Shown one piece after another: positions 8,958 to 17,930 of a DNA stretch of 64,000 bases. The stretch covers positions 1-64,000 of the forward strand of contig NZ_ATVN01000011.1 of assembly GCF_000420745.1 (NCBI RefSeq), in the 5' to 3' direction. Origin of the DNA: Pseudorhodobacter ferrugineus DSM 5888 (GTDB lineage Bacteria > Pseudomonadota > Alphaproteobacteria > Rhodobacterales > Rhodobacteraceae). Made by a program: the position numbers and the translations under genes. How positions within the stretch are numbered: position 1 is the first letter of the stretch; each line of letters begins with the position of its first letter. The notes below the pieces were generated by a model. That model made no database searches and was not told the DNA's origin. It saw nothing but the letters and a program-made list of their open reading frames with translations.

Positions 8958-9296
8958 ATGCTCTATCTGTTCATCAAAGCGGCGGTTTCGGGGGTTTTGA
9001 TTGCGGTCGCATCTGAAGTGGCGCGGCGGCACGCAGGCATCGGCGCGCTGATTGCATCCTTGCCGTTAGTGTCGGTTTTGGGCATGATCTGGCTGTGGCG
9101 CGACACCCAAGACCCGCCACGCTTGGCCGATCATGCGGCGGCGACCTTGTGGTATGTGATTCCCTCCTTGCCGATGTTTGTGCTGATCCCTGTGATGCTG
9201 CGCGCGGGTTTCGGGTTTTGGATCGCCCTTTTGGCCGGTTGCGCGCTGACTGTTGCCCTGTACCTTATTACCGTTTGGGTCATGACCCGCGCCTGA
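8958..9296 (+). CDS. DUF3147-like inner-membrane protein
   Basis: A 112-residue protein with four predicted membrane helices and little outside the membrane (segments about 3-20, 28-45, 65-85, 88-108). The sequence pattern [22 protein letters not shown] … [15 protein letters not shown] fits the DUF3147 family as I know it; function is unknown. ATG 8958 is chosen because GAGGAG lies seven bases upstream. It is divergent from aspS and followed within 75 bases by carB, but carB seems to have its own start region. Confidence 0.75.
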   Translation: MLYLFIKAAVSGVLIAVASEVARRHAGIGALIASLPLVSVLGMIWLWRDTQDPPRLADHAAATLWYVIPSLPMFVLIPVMLRAGFGFWIALLAGCALTVALYLITVWVMTRA

Positions 9297-9369
9297 TCGC
9301 CATATGCCCCTTGCACCCCCCTGCACGCCCGTTATAACCCACAAAATTTTGCGCAGATTGGGGGCCGCT

Positions 9370-12300
9370 ATGCCAAAAAGAACCGACATCAAATCAATCA
9401 TGATTATCGGTGCAGGGCCCATCGTTATTGGACAGGCCTGCGAGTTTGACTATTCCGGTGCCCAAGCCTGCAAGGCGCTGCGCGAGGAAGGCTACCGTGT
9501 CATCCTCGTCAACTCGAACCCCGCCACGATCATGACCGACCCGGGGCTGGCCGATGCGACCTATATTGAGCCGATCACGCCGGAAGTCGTGGCCAAGATC
9601 ATCGAAAAAGAGCGTCCCGATGCGCTGCTGCCGACTATGGGCGGGCAGACTGGGTTGAACACTGCGCTGGCGCTGGCCGACATGGGCGTGCTGGAAAAGT
9701 ATAACGTAGAGCTGATCGGCGCCAAGCGCGAAGCCATTGAAATGGCAGAAGATCGCAAATTGTTCCGCGAGGCGATGGACCGCATCGGCCTCGAAAACCC
9801 CAAGGCGACGATCATCGCCGCGCCAAAACTGCCCAATGGCAAGTATGACATCAAGGCCGGCGTGGCCGAGGCGATGGAAGCGATCGAATACGTGGGCCTG
9901 CCCGCCATCATCCGCCCCGCCTTTACCCTTGGCGGCACGGGCGGCGGCGTGGCCTATAACCGCGACGACTATGAGGCGATTTGCCGTTCTGGGCTTGAAG
10001 CCTCGCCAATGGCGCAGATTCTCGTCGACGAATCTCTGCTCGGTTGGAAAGAGTTTGAGATGGAGGTGGTGCGCGACACTGCCGACAACGCGATCATCAT
10101 CTGCGCGATCGAAAACGTCGATCCGATGGGCGTTCATACCGGCGATAGCATTACCGTGGCCCCGGCCCTGACGCTTACGGATAAAGAATACCAGATCATG
10201 CGCTCGGCCTCGATTGCCGTGTTGCGCGAAATCGGGGTAGAGACTGGCGGGTCCAACGTGCAATGGGCGGTGAACCCTGTCGATGGCCGCATGGTGGTGA
10301 TTGAAATGAACCCGCGTGTGTCGCGCTCGTCCGCGCTGGCGTCCAAGGCGACAGGCTTTCCCATCGCCAAGATCGCGGCGAAACTGGCCGTGGGTTACAC
10401 GCTGGACGAGCTGGACAATGACATCACCAAGGTTACGCCTGCGTCGTTTGAACCGTCCATCGACTATGTCGTCACCAAAATCCCGCGCTTTGCGTTTGAG
10501 AAATTCCCCGGCTCACAGCCCAACCTGACCACCGCGATGAAATCGGTGGGTGAGGTGATGGCGATTGGCCGTACCATCCACGAGTCGATGCAAAAGGCGC
10601 TGGCGAGCCTTGAAACCGGCCTGTCCGGTTTTGACGAAATCGATATCCCGGGTGCGCCCGACCGTGCCGCGATTTTCAAGGCCTTGGGTCAGCAAACCCC
10701 CGACCGTCTGCGGGTGATCGCCCAAGCCATGCGCTTTGGTCTGACCAATGACGACATCCAGGGTGCCACCTCGTTTGACCCGTGGTTCCTCGCTCGCATC
10801 CGCGAAATCATTGATATCGAAGCCGAAATCCGCCACCAAGGCCTGCCCACCAACGCCACAGCCCTGCGCCGCCTGAAAATGTACGGCTTCACCGATGCCC
10901 GCCTTGCGATGCTGACGGGCCGCGATGAAGGCCAGATCCGCCGCGCCCGCCGCAACCTTGGCGTCAACGCCGTGTTCAAACGCATCGACACTTGCGCGGC
11001 GGAGTTTGAGGCGCAAACCCCCTACATGTATTCCACCTACGAATCCCCCGCGATGGGCGATGCGGAGTGTGAAGCGCGGCCATCCAACGCCAAAAAGGTC
11101 GTCATCCTTGGCGGTGGCCCCAACCGCATCGGCCAGGGGATCGAGTTTGATTATTGCTGCTGCCATGCCTGCTATGCCCTGACCGCGGCGGGCTATGAAA
11201 CCATCATGATCAACTGCAATCCCGAAACCGTGTCCACCGATTACGACACATCGGACCGCCTCTATTTCGAACCCCTCACCCTTGAACACGTGCTGGAAAT
11301 CCTGCGCGTCGAGCAGGAAAACGGCACGCTCCACGGCGTTATCGTACAATTCGGCGGCCAAACCCCGCTCAAACTGGCAAATGCCCTGCATGACGAAGGC
11401 ATCCCAATCCTCGGCACCACCCCCGATGCGATTGACTTGGCCGAGGATCGCGAGCGTTTCCAAAAACTCCTCCACACCCTCAACCTCAAGCAACCCCACA
11501 ACGGCACGGCGCGGTCACGTGATGAGGCGTTTGCGGTTGCCAAAGATGTCGGCTACCCCCTCGTCATCCGCCCCTCTTTCGTCCTCGGTGGCCGCGCGAT
11601 GGAAATCATCCGCGATGACGCCCAACTGGAACGCTATATCCGTGAGGCCGTGCAGGTTTCCGGCAACAACCCCGTCCTCCTCGACAGCTATCTGTCCGGC
11701 GCGATAGAGGTTGATGTCGACGCCCTGTCTGATGGCCACAACGTCCATGTCGCGGGCATTATGGAACATATTGAAGAGGCTGGCGTCCATTCCGGCGACT
11801 CTGCCTGCTCCCTCCCCCCCCATTCCCTGTCGCCCGCGATCATCGCCGAACTCAAGGTCCAAACCATCGCCATGGCCCGCGCCTTGAACGTGGTTGGCCT
11901 GATGAACGTCCAATTCGCGCTGAAAGGCGACGATATTTATGTCCTCGAAGTAAACCCCCGCGCCTCGCGCACCGTGCCTTTCGTCGCCAAAGCCACTGAC
12001 AGCGCCATCGCCTCCATCGCCGCCCGCCTGATGGCAGGCGAGCCGCTGGCAAACTTCCCGATGCGCGCCCCCTATGCCGCAGGCGTTGGCCCCGACACCG
12101 ACCTGCCGCTGGCCGACCCGATGACGCTGGCCGACCCGATCACCCCGTGGTTTTCGGTGAAAGAGGCCGTCCTCCCCTTCGCCCGCTTCCCCGGCGTCGA
12201 CCCCCTGCTCGGCCCAGAAATGCGCTCGACGGGTGAGGTGATGGGCTGGGACCGCACCTTCCCGCTGGCGTTTTTGAAGGCGCAAATGGGCGCAGGCAAC

Positions 12301-12699
12301 GACCTGCCAACCGAAGGCCGCGTGTTCCTGTCGATCAAGGACATGGATAAAACCGCTGCAATGGCCGCCGCCGCCCACGACCTGATCGCCATGGGCTTTG
12401 AAATCGTCGCCACCAAAGGCACCGCCACATGGCTCGACTCCGTTGGTGCTGCGTCAACGCTGGTCAACAAAGTCTATGAAGGCCGCCCAAACATCGTGGA
12501 CCGCCTTAAAAACGAAGACATCGCATTGGTGCTGAACACGACCGAAGGCACCCAGTCCATCCACGACAGCCGCGAAATCCGCAAAGTCGCCTTGTTCGAT
12601 AAAATCCCGTATTTCACGACCGCTGCGGGGTCGATTGCAGCGGTAAGCGCGATGAAAGCACGGGGTGAGGGGATTGGGGTAAGGACGTTACAGGGGTGA
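9370..12699 (+). CDS. carB: Carbamoyl-phosphate synthase large subunit
   Basis: A 1109-residue enzyme that makes carbamoyl phosphate from bicarbonate, ATP and ammonia delivered by CarA, for pyrimidines and arginine. Two homologous ATP-grasp halves are clear (starts at about residues 1 and 575; each with GAGPIVIGQ / GGGPNRIGQ and the N-P-R-x-S-R-S/T motif), separated by the oligomerisation region, and a C-terminal MGS-like allosteric domain from about 945. ATG 9370 gives the usual N-terminus [17 protein letters not shown]. carA is not in the window. A palindromic hairpin follows 25 bases after the stop. Confidence 0.97.
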   Translation: MPKRTDIKSIMIIGAGPIVIGQACEFDYSGAQACKALREEGYRVILVNSNPATIMTDPGLADATYIEPITPEVVAKIIEKERPDALLPTMGGQTGLNTALALADMGVLEKYNVELIGAKREAIEMAEDRKLFREAMDRIGLENPKATIIAAPKLPNGKYDIKAGVAEAMEAIEYVGLPAIIRPAFTLGGTGGGVAYNRDDYEAICRSGLEASPMAQILVDESLLGWKEFEMEVVRDTADNAIIICAIENVDPMGVHTGDSITVAPALTLTDKEYQIMRSASIAVLREIGVETGGSNVQWAVNPVDGRMVVIEMNPRVSRSSALASKATGFPIAKIAAKLAVGYTLDELDNDITKVTPASFEPSIDYVVTKIPRFAFEKFPGSQPNLTTAMKSVGEVMAIGRTIHESMQKALASLETGLSGFDEIDIPGAPDRAAIFKALGQQTPDRLRVIAQAMRFGLTNDDIQGATSFDPWFLARIREIIDIEAEIRHQGLPTNATALRRLKMYGFTDARLAMLTGRDEGQIRRARRNLGVNAVFKRIDTCAAEFEAQTPYMYSTYESPAMGDAECEARPSNAKKVVILGGGPNRIGQGIEFDYCCCHACYALTAAGYETIMINCNPETVSTDYDTSDRLYFEPLTLEHVLEILRVEQENGTLHGVIVQFGGQTPLKLANALHDEGIPILGTTPDAIDLAEDRERFQKLLHTLNLKQPHNGTARSRDEAFAVAKDVGYPLVIRPSFVLGGRAMEIIRDDAQLERYIREAVQVSGNNPVLLDSYLSGAIEVDVDALSDGHNVHVAGIMEHIEEAGVHSGDSACSLPPHSLSPAIIAELKVQTIAMARALNVVGLMNVQFALKGDDIYVLEVNPRASRTVPFVAKATDSAIASIAARLMAGEPLANFPMRAPYAAGVGPDTDLPLADPMTLADPITPWFSVKEAVLPFARFPGVDPLLGPEMRSTGEVMGWDRTFPLAFLKAQMGAGNDLPTEGRVFLSIKDMDKTAAMAAAAHDLIAMGFEIVATKGTATWLDSVGAASTLVNKVYEGRPNIVDRLKNEDIALVLNTTEGTQSIHDSREIRKVALFDKIPYFTTAAGSIAAVSAMKARGEGIGVRTLQG

Positions 12700-12723
12700 A
12701 GAACGGCGGCGCACCCGCGCCGC

Positions 12724-12748
12724 GAAAACGCTCCAGTGGAGCGTTTTC
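12724..12748 (+). terminator. Perfect 12-bp palindrome after carB
   Basis: GAAAACGCTCCA, one central base, then TGGAGCGTTTTC: a perfect palindrome that ends in TTTT, suitable as a bidirectional terminator. A near-identical palindrome lies at 13217-13241, so it also belongs to a repeat family. Confidence 0.65.
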
Positions 12749-12839
12749 AGTCCCGAACGCCCCCGCACGCTTGCAGGGGGCATGGTAGCCATGAATAGAT
12801 GATAGCAGCAGTACGACCTACAATTTGAAGGAGTCAAAC

Positions 12840-13109
12840 ATGACGTTCGCGAAAATCGGCTGGTACTGCGCGGTATTAATTACATTCTTCAGCATAGTGA
12901 ACCTCGGAATTGCAGCATATGTTGCCTTCATTGACAACCCAGAAGCGCGAGCTTTCGCTGCAAATAGTTATCTTGGAGGCAGATCATCTGGGCGAGTGTT
13001 GGATATGAGCCTTTACGGGTTTTTATTCGGTATTTGTCTCGGAATTTTTTCGAATATTGCAGAAGCGCTACAAGCTATTACAGAAAAAATGTGCCCTGAG
13101 AAAGACTGA
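12840..13109 (+). CDS. Small membrane protein of unknown function
   Basis: An 89-residue protein with two membrane helices (about 6-28 and 56-78) joined by a polar loop of some 28 residues containing GGRSSGR. No family is recognised. ATG 12840 is preceded by AAGGAG at a good distance, so translation is likely. Its less GC-rich codons differ from carB, which suggests accessory origin. It lies alone between two related palindromes. Confidence 0.6.
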   Translation: MTFAKIGWYCAVLITFFSIVNLGIAAYVAFIDNPEARAFAANSYLGGRSSGRVLDMSLYGFLFGICLGIFSNIAEALQAITEKMCPEKD

Positions 13110-13216
13110 CCTTTTAGGCCCTCTCTGCTTTACAATTCCTTATTAGCCTGTTTTCGCCCCTCAAGTCTCCAAACTGGTCCCCCCGGCCCTCGGCATGGCC
13201 TCGGGCGTTCGATGTT

Positions 13217-13241
13217 CAAAACGCGCCACTGGCGCGTTTTG
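13217..13241 (-). terminator. Palindrome related to the one after carB
   Basis: CAAAACGCGCCA, one base, TGGCGCGTTTTG: same design as 12724-12748 with GCG in place of GCT. It lies 27 bases after the stop of the leftward BrnA-like gene and can act as its terminator. Confidence 0.6.
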
Positions 13242-13267
13242 CCCCCGCCATTCGGCGGGGTCACATC

Positions 13268-13738
13268 TCACCCCTCCACCCGCTTCACCTTCATCCGCTC
13301 CTTCAACCGCGCCTTCCGTTCCACCGCAACCTCCTCCGCTGTCGCAGGCGCGTCCCCCTCCAACACCCGCCCCGTGTCGCCCCACATCGGTCGCTCGTCT
13401 GCATGGGCCTCCCTCTGCGCTTTGTAAAAATCCACGGTTTCCGCCCCGCGAATAACCCCTGCCAGCCGCGCGTGCATATAGCTGCGCAGCACCTCGTTCA
13501 TGCGCGGCAAATGCCCCGCCCCCATCGATTTGAAAAACCGCAACACATCCGCGTCCATCCGCATCGTCACCCGCGCTTTGGGTGGCGCCGCCGATCCCCG
13601 CGCAATCTCGTGCCACTCATCAGGAATGCGCGACGTCGCCTCAATCGTGTTGTGCAGGTCCCACTCCAGCCGCCGCATTGCATCGGCCATATAGTGGTAA
13701 TTCGCCCGCTGTTTCGCGGTCAGCTTTTTCAAATCCAT
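13268..13738 (-). CDS. BrnA-like antitoxin-family protein without a toxin
   Basis: A 156-residue protein. The central part (about 57-95, RVTMRMDADVLRFFKSMGAGHLPRMNEVLRSYMHARL) matches the BrnA/ribbon-helix-helix-like C-terminal fold that binds DNA in BrnTA systems. It is longer than a classical BrnA (about 80-100 residues) because of a helical N-terminal region and a charged C-terminal tail rich in E, K and R. No BrnT-like RNase gene is adjacent: both neighbours are unrelated. It may be a solitary transcriptional regulator, as BrnA relatives in this family of bacteria often are. ATG 13738 has GGAGGG upstream. Confidence 0.65.
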   Translation of the reverse strand: MDLKKLTAKQRANYHYMADAMRRLEWDLHNTIEATSRIPDEWHEIARGSAAPPKARVTMRMDADVLRFFKSMGAGHLPRMNEVLRSYMHARLAGVIRGAETVDFYKAQREAHADERPMWGDTGRVLEGDAPATAEEVAVERKARLKERMKVKRVEG

Positions 13739-14047
13739 AATGCCCTCCGTTCGCCTGACCTTGGCGAAAAATACCTAAAATTGCGTAAGTCGAGCGTATG
13801 TACGGATGGCATACGCATCGCATACACTTGACAGACGCCGCAAAAAGCCCCATCTGGCAGCTATCCGAGTGCCCGTGCCGCGTGAGCATGTGAACGGCCC
13901 GGATATAAGGTTCCCACCGTCACGCAGGGGTTCCGCGGTGCCGACGGGGTGTATGCAAGGTGCAGATACCCGAGGCGCGCGCCGCTCCCTCTTTGCCGCA
14001 CGGTTGCGGCACTAGGCGCGTGGTTTCACGGGCCGGAAAGACTATTT
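13739..14047. promoter_or_regulatory. Divergent region with structured leader of the DEAD-box gene
   Basis: This 309-base region separates the BrnA-like gene from the helicase. On the minus side it carries a copy of the dispersed motif (13750-13775: AGGTATTTTTCGCCAAGGTC). On the plus side a TTGACA box at 13828-13833 has no good -10. The helicase leader has several GC-rich inverted repeats, the clearest being GCCGCA/TGCGGC at 13995-14010. Long structured leaders are known for cold-inducible DEAD-box genes; here that is inference. Confidence 0.4.
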
Positions 14048-15406
14048 ATGACGACGTTTTCTGACTTGGGGTTGTCCCCTAAGCTTATGGCCGGCTTGGA
14101 TAAAGCTGGCTACACGGCCCCAACCCCTATTCAGGTTCAGGCCATTCCGCATATCATGAAGGGCCGTGATATCATGGGCCTCGCGCAAACTGGCACCGGC
14201 AAAACCGCCGCCTTTGGCCTGCCCTTGCTGCACCGTTTGCTGGATATCGGCCACCCGCCAGCCCCCCGCACCGTGCGCAGCCTTATCCTTGCGCCAACCC
14301 GCGAACTGGTCGCGCAAATATCTGATAACCTTACGAATTATACCAAAGGCACCCCTGTCAAAGTGGTGACAATCACCGGCGGCGCATCGATTTTCCGCCA
14401 GTCGGAAAAGCTGGCCAAAGGCGCCGATGTCGTGGTCGCCACCCCCGGCCGCCTGATCGACCTGTTGGACCGCAAAGCCCTGACGCTGGAGGCCTGTGGC
14501 TACCTCGTTCTGGACGAGGCGGACCAGATGCTCGACATGGGTTTCATCCACGCCCTGCGCAAAATTGCGCAGTATATCCCCTTGAAAAGACAGACAATGC
14601 TCTTCTCGGCCACGATGCCGAAACTGATCGAAGATCTGGCAGGCACCTACCTGCGCGACCCTATCAAGGTGCAAGTCGCCCCCCCCGGCAAGCCGGTCGA
14701 AAAGATCGAACAATCCGTGCATTACACGCCCCAAGGCGACAAGGCCAAGCTGCTGGAAACCTACCTCAAGGATCACGTTGGCGAACAGGCGCTGGTGTTT
14801 GGCCGCACCAAGCATGGCTCTGAAAAGCTTATGAAATTGCTGGTGTCTTGGGGGTTCAAGGCCGGTTCTATCCACGGCAATAAATCGCAAAACCAACGCG
14901 ACCGTACCCTGACCGAATTCCGCAATGGCGAGTTGGACGTGCTGGTCGCGACCGACGTTGCTGCCCGAGGGATCGACATTCCCGGCGTGCGCCATGTCTA
15001 TAACTACGACCTGCCGAATGTGCCCGAAAACTATGTCCACCGCATTGGCCGTACCGCCCGCGCCGGTGCCGAAGGCCGCGCCGTTGCATTCTGCGCTCCC
15101 GCGGAAATGGGCGAGCTGAAAGACATCGAAAAGCTATTGAAAACAACGCTTCCCATCATCGGTGGTGCACCTTGGGGCTTGGCCGATATCAAAGCCGCAC
15201 CCAAGCCGCCCCAGCGCGGCGCACGCCCGCCTCGTGGTGGCAGTGGTCAGGGCAAACCACGCTCGGCCCAAGGCAAACCGGGTGGCAAGCCGCAGGGCAA
15301 ACCCCAAGGTAAGCCGATGCGCGGTGTCGAAGGAGGGCTGGGTGCCCCGAAAAAATCAGGGCAAAGCCGCAGCCCAAGGCCGCAAGGCCGCAGCAACGTA
15401 GCCTAA
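14048..15406 (+). CDS. rhlE: DEAD-box RNA helicase, RhlE type
   Basis: A 452-residue ATP-dependent RNA helicase. It has the Q-motif region (FSDLGLSPKLMAGLDKAGYTAPTPIQ), Walker A AQTGTGKT at 46-53, DEAD as VLDEADQMLDMGF, SAT, and the C-terminal motifs VATDVAARGIDIPGV and HRIGRTARAG. After about residue 375 comes a low-complexity basic tail rich in G, K, P, Q and R, with repeated GKPQGKPQGKP units, typical of RNA-binding tails of RhlE-like helicases. Such enzymes unwind rRNA and mRNA during ribosome assembly and cold adaptation. ATG 14048 is chosen by family alignment and a GGAAAG site; a strong terminator follows. Confidence 0.93.
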   Translation: MTTFSDLGLSPKLMAGLDKAGYTAPTPIQVQAIPHIMKGRDIMGLAQTGTGKTAAFGLPLLHRLLDIGHPPAPRTVRSLILAPTRELVAQISDNLTNYTKGTPVKVVTITGGASIFRQSEKLAKGADVVVATPGRLIDLLDRKALTLEACGYLVLDEADQMLDMGFIHALRKIAQYIPLKRQTMLFSATMPKLIEDLAGTYLRDPIKVQVAPPGKPVEKIEQSVHYTPQGDKAKLLETYLKDHVGEQALVFGRTKHGSEKLMKLLVSWGFKAGSIHGNKSQNQRDRTLTEFRNGELDVLVATDVAARGIDIPGVRHVYNYDLPNVPENYVHRIGRTARAGAEGRAVAFCAPAEMGELKDIEKLLKTTLPIIGGAPWGLADIKAAPKPPQRGARPPRGGSGQGKPRSAQGKPGGKPQGKPQGKPMRGVEGGLGAPKKSGQSRSPRPQGRSNVA

Positions 15407-15407
15407 C

Positions 15408-15442
15408 AAAAGGGCTGGCGCGGAGATCCGTGCCAGCCCTTT
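15408..15442 (+). terminator. Intrinsic terminator of the DEAD-box helicase gene
   Basis: AAAGGGCTGGC pairs perfectly with GCCAGCCCTTT across a 12-base loop, directly after the stop codon. The A/T ends allow use in both directions. Confidence 0.8.
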
Positions 15443-15496
15443 ACGCTTTCGAAAGCAATTTGCTGTTAATCTGCTTCAAACTGAATGCAAAACGCC

Positions 15497-15949
15497 CTAA
15501 TGCGCCTCGTCTTCCAGATTAAGCTTCATTTCCAGCAAAACCTGCTGAATTGATAACGTTTCACGCAGCAACCGCTTCGCTTCATTGATCGAGATTTTCC
15601 CATCGGAAATCGCGTTATTATACTCGCCCATCAACATCGCGAATCGCTGCGATAGCATCACTACATCCGAATTGATGCCCAGAGATTTTGAATTCCGCTT
15701 TGCCCCGTCATAGGCCATCGTGATCCCGCGTAAGTCGGCCAATGCACTGGTAACATGGGGGAAACTCGCGGCAGCCTCCAGCGCAGCGACAACATCGACC
15801 GGCATAAAACGATCTGAATGCTCATCGGCATCGGAATAATAGCGCCCGATCGTGGCCTTCGATTTTCCAGACAATTCGCAGGCCGCCTCTATGCCGACAT
15901 CCTTGACCAAGGCCTCGGTGTGCTTTTTCAGATATCCGTTATGCTTCAT
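15497..15949 (-). CDS. Putative helix-turn-helix regulator, unknown family
   Basis: About 150 residues, cytoplasmic. Residues about 15-40 (ALVKDVGIEAACELSGKSKATIGRYYSD) read as a helix-turn-helix resembling phage CII-type regulators; the rest is helical, with a C-terminal part (DGKISINEAKRLLRETLSIQQVL) of a kind seen in phage regulatory proteins. No integrase or phage gene is nearby. ATG 15949 is preferred; earlier in-frame GTG and TTG codons at up to 15976 are possible, and the ribosome site is not decisive. Composition is slightly less GC-rich than neighbours. Confidence 0.5.
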   Translation of the reverse strand: MKHNGYLKKHTEALVKDVGIEAACELSGKSKATIGRYYSDADEHSDRFMPVDVVAALEAAASFPHVTSALADLRGITMAYDGAKRNSKSLGINSDVVMLSQRFAMLMGEYNNAISDGKISINEAKRLLRETLSIQQVLLEMKLNLEDEAH

Positions 15950-16094
15950 GTCTGGCACTTTCACTCTTGTCCCCAAACCAACTTGGGGGAAATCATTTCA
16001 GCTTTTCCCATTAAGCTGCCCTTCAGGATTTGTCATCTATGTTTTCAGTTCCAGTGTGCGTTGGGATGGTAAAGAGTGGTCGGTGTCCCCAGCA

Positions 16095-16122
16095 TCGACA
16101 TGTGTCAGATCCGCCGTATCTT
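16095..16122 (+). promoter_or_regulatory. Promoter-like pair for the small-RNA candidate
   Basis: TCGACA (16095-16100) and TATCTT (16117-16122) are separated by 16 bases, close to a sigma-70 promoter. Transcription would start near 16129. Confidence 0.4.
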
Positions 16123-16128
16123 TACCTC

Positions 16129-16242
16129 GGGTGAGGGCGATGGACCTTGGTTCGTCGCGATGCGGCGGTCTGTTTTTACTGTTAAAGGTGCTTAGGGGGT
16201 TGTGATACTGTTCCACGAACAGGCTGCCACAACCCCTTTTTT
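16129..16242 (+). ncRNA. Candidate small RNA with intrinsic terminator
   Basis: About 114 bases with a classic sRNA layout. Stem 1: CGTCGC (16153-16158), loop GAT, GCGGCG (16162-16167), extended by GAC/GTC. Then a U-rich single-stranded part (TGTTTTTACTGTTAAA, 16171-16186) suited to Hfq. Stem 2: GGGGTTGTG (16196-16204) with CACAACCCC (16228-16236), holding a second inner stem CTGTTC/GAACAG (16208-16222), followed directly by TTTTTT. A promoter-like pair ends seven bases before the proposed start. It does not match 4.5S, 6S or tmRNA as I know them. It cannot be the terminator of the leftward gene at 15497-15949, and no rightward gene precedes it within 780 bases. Confidence 0.55.
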
Positions 16243-16340
16243 CCAATCCACGCTCAACGCCTCCTTTCCTGTCACGGTGCCCCGCCAGACCGATAGATTT
16301 GCCCTTGTCGCTTTGGGGTGACCAAGGCTAAAACACCGTC

Positions 16341-16931
16341 ATGGCAAAGCTCTATTTTCATTTCTCAACCATGAATGCGGGGAAATCGACCTCGCTTTTG
16401 CAGGCCTCGCACAATTACCGCGAAGGCGGCATGGCCACCTATTTGATCACGGCGCAGCTTGACAATCGCGCAGGGCAAGCCCGGATCGCCAGCCGGATTG
16501 GCATTGGCGAGCCTGCCGACACTTTCGCCCCGGGCGAAAATCTGTTCGCAAAAATCACGGCGCGTCTGACGAACGGCCCCCTGGCCTGTATTTTCATCGA
16601 CGAGGCGCAGTTTTTAACCAAAGCCCAAGTTTGGCAGCTGGCTTGCGCAGTGGATGATTTGAACGTGCCGGTCATGTGCTACGGCCTGCGCGTTGATTTT
16701 CAAGGGAATCTTTTCCCTGGCTCGGCCGCGCTTTTGGCATGGGCAGACGAAATGCGAGAGGTCCGGACAATTTGCCATTGCGGCAAAAAGGCCACGATGG
16801 TGGTACGCAAAGGCCCGGATGGAACCGTGCTGAAAGACGGCGATCAGGTGCAGATTGGCGGCAATGAAACCTATGTTTCGCTGTGCCGCCGCCATTGGCG
16901 TCAGGCGGTTGGCAACAATTCCGCCGATTGA
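16341..16931 (+). CDS. tdk: Thymidine kinase
   Basis: A 196-residue type II thymidine kinase that salvages thymidine to dTMP. Walker A STMNAGKST at 9-17, the DEAQF Walker B at 87-91, and the zinc-binding lasso region (ICHCGKKATMV … YVSLCRRHW) are in place. Length is normal. The 3' end overlaps the convergent permease gene by 31 bases. No dedicated terminator is visible, so convergent transcripts are complementary at their ends. Confidence 0.95.
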   Translation: MAKLYFHFSTMNAGKSTSLLQASHNYREGGMATYLITAQLDNRAGQARIASRIGIGEPADTFAPGENLFAKITARLTNGPLACIFIDEAQFLTKAQVWQLACAVDDLNVPVMCYGLRVDFQGNLFPGSAALLAWADEMREVRTICHCGKKATMVVRKGPDGTVLKDGDQVQIGGNETYVSLCRRHWRQAVGNNSAD

Positions 16932-17836
16932 TTTGCTCGTAGCGCGATCATTGCACCCGCGGCAGTGATCATCCCCATACCCAGCATGGCCCACAGCCCA
17001 AGGTCTTCGCCCCACAAGACCCACCCCCAGAACGCGGCCAGCGGTAGGTTCAGGTATTCAAACACCGAAACGCGGCTCGCCTCGGCGATCTGATAGGCGC
17101 GCATCAGCATCGCAACAGCGACCAGCGAGCCGGCCGCCTGCACAAACGTCCACCAATAGAATGCCAATGACGGCCAAACCCAGCCCCGCGCCACAAACCC
17201 CGCCGCACCCTCTGGCACAGCGACAGGAAACAGCGCCAGCACGATCAGCCCGACGAGCCCGAAAGCCCCTATCCCCGCGAAAAACCCCAAGGTCAGCGTC
17301 TCGGTCGTCTCATCCCCGCACCATTGGCGTGTGGCAATATTGCCCATCGCATAGAACGCGCCGGCCACAACCGGCATCAAGGCGGGCAGCGACAGCGCCG
17401 CTATTGCATCGCGCCCAAGCACAAATGCCACACCCAGAAACCCGATGCCCACCGCCAGAACCCGCACAATCCCGATGTGCCGACCATAAAAAAAGCGCGA
17501 TATCAGCAGCACGAAAATCGGTGCGGTGAACAGCCCCGCGGCCACCTGTGCCACGGGCAAAAAGGCCAGCGACCCGAAATAGATCATCAACGCAATGCCA
17601 TGCAGCCCCGACCGCGACGCCACCGCGCCAAATCGTTTGGGCCGCATCCGCAACCCTAATGGCCGCGCCACCAGCGCCAAAATCGCTACGATCATCAAGG
17701 TGCGGGTGACGTGAAATTGCCACAGCCCCGCCTCGATCGCGATCACCCGGACAAAGTTGTCAGTAAACCCGATGACCGTGGCAAAGCCCAGAACCAGGAC
17801 GGCTGCGACCAATACGGGTTCAGATGTCGGTTTCAT
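16901..17836 (-). CDS. EamA/DMT-family permease
   Basis: A 311-residue inner-membrane protein with ten predicted helices arranged as two EamA repeats (about 10-145 and 155-300), the drug/metabolite transporter fold. The second half contains the usual …EYLNLPLAAFWGWVLWGE… near the end. Substrate unknown; many members export amino acids or small metabolites. Its 3' end overlaps tdk on the opposite strand by 31 bases. It is divergent from the acyl-CoA synthetase gene with about 95 bases between starts. Confidence 0.88.
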   Translation of the reverse strand: MKPTSEPVLVAAVLVLGFATVIGFTDNFVRVIAIEAGLWQFHVTRTLMIVAILALVARPLGLRMRPKRFGAVASRSGLHGIALMIYFGSLAFLPVAQVAAGLFTAPIFVLLISRFFYGRHIGIVRVLAVGIGFLGVAFVLGRDAIAALSLPALMPVVAGAFYAMGNIATRQWCGDETTETLTLGFFAGIGAFGLVGLIVLALFPVAVPEGAAGFVARGWVWPSLAFYWWTFVQAAGSLVAVAMLMRAYQIAEASRVSVFEYLNLPLAAFWGWVLWGEDLGLWAMLGMGMITAAGAMIALRANQSAELLPTA

Positions 17837-17930
17837 CGGGTTTTGCCTTTTTGTTTACCTTTACCGACTCGGATAAATTCGGCCATGATGCATGGCGGAA
17901 AGCGACATTTTCGGCGCCAAGGGGGGAAAT

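Larger units (their letters stand above)
15950..16340. other. Intergenic stretch holding a small-RNA candidate
   Basis: No coding frame is supported here. The right half has a promoter-like pair, two stem-loops and a T6 run arranged as in a small RNA (see 16095-16242). The left half, next to the regulator, shows no strong structure. Confidence 0.5.

Noticed and set aside
9394-12378. Long minus-strand frames inside carB
   Set aside because: They are complementary to the carB reading frame and show no independent start signals.
15205-15390. GKPQGKPQGKP units in the helicase gene as a tandem repeat element or CRISPR
   Set aside because: They are the coding low-complexity tail of the helicase; no spacer-repeat regularity is present.
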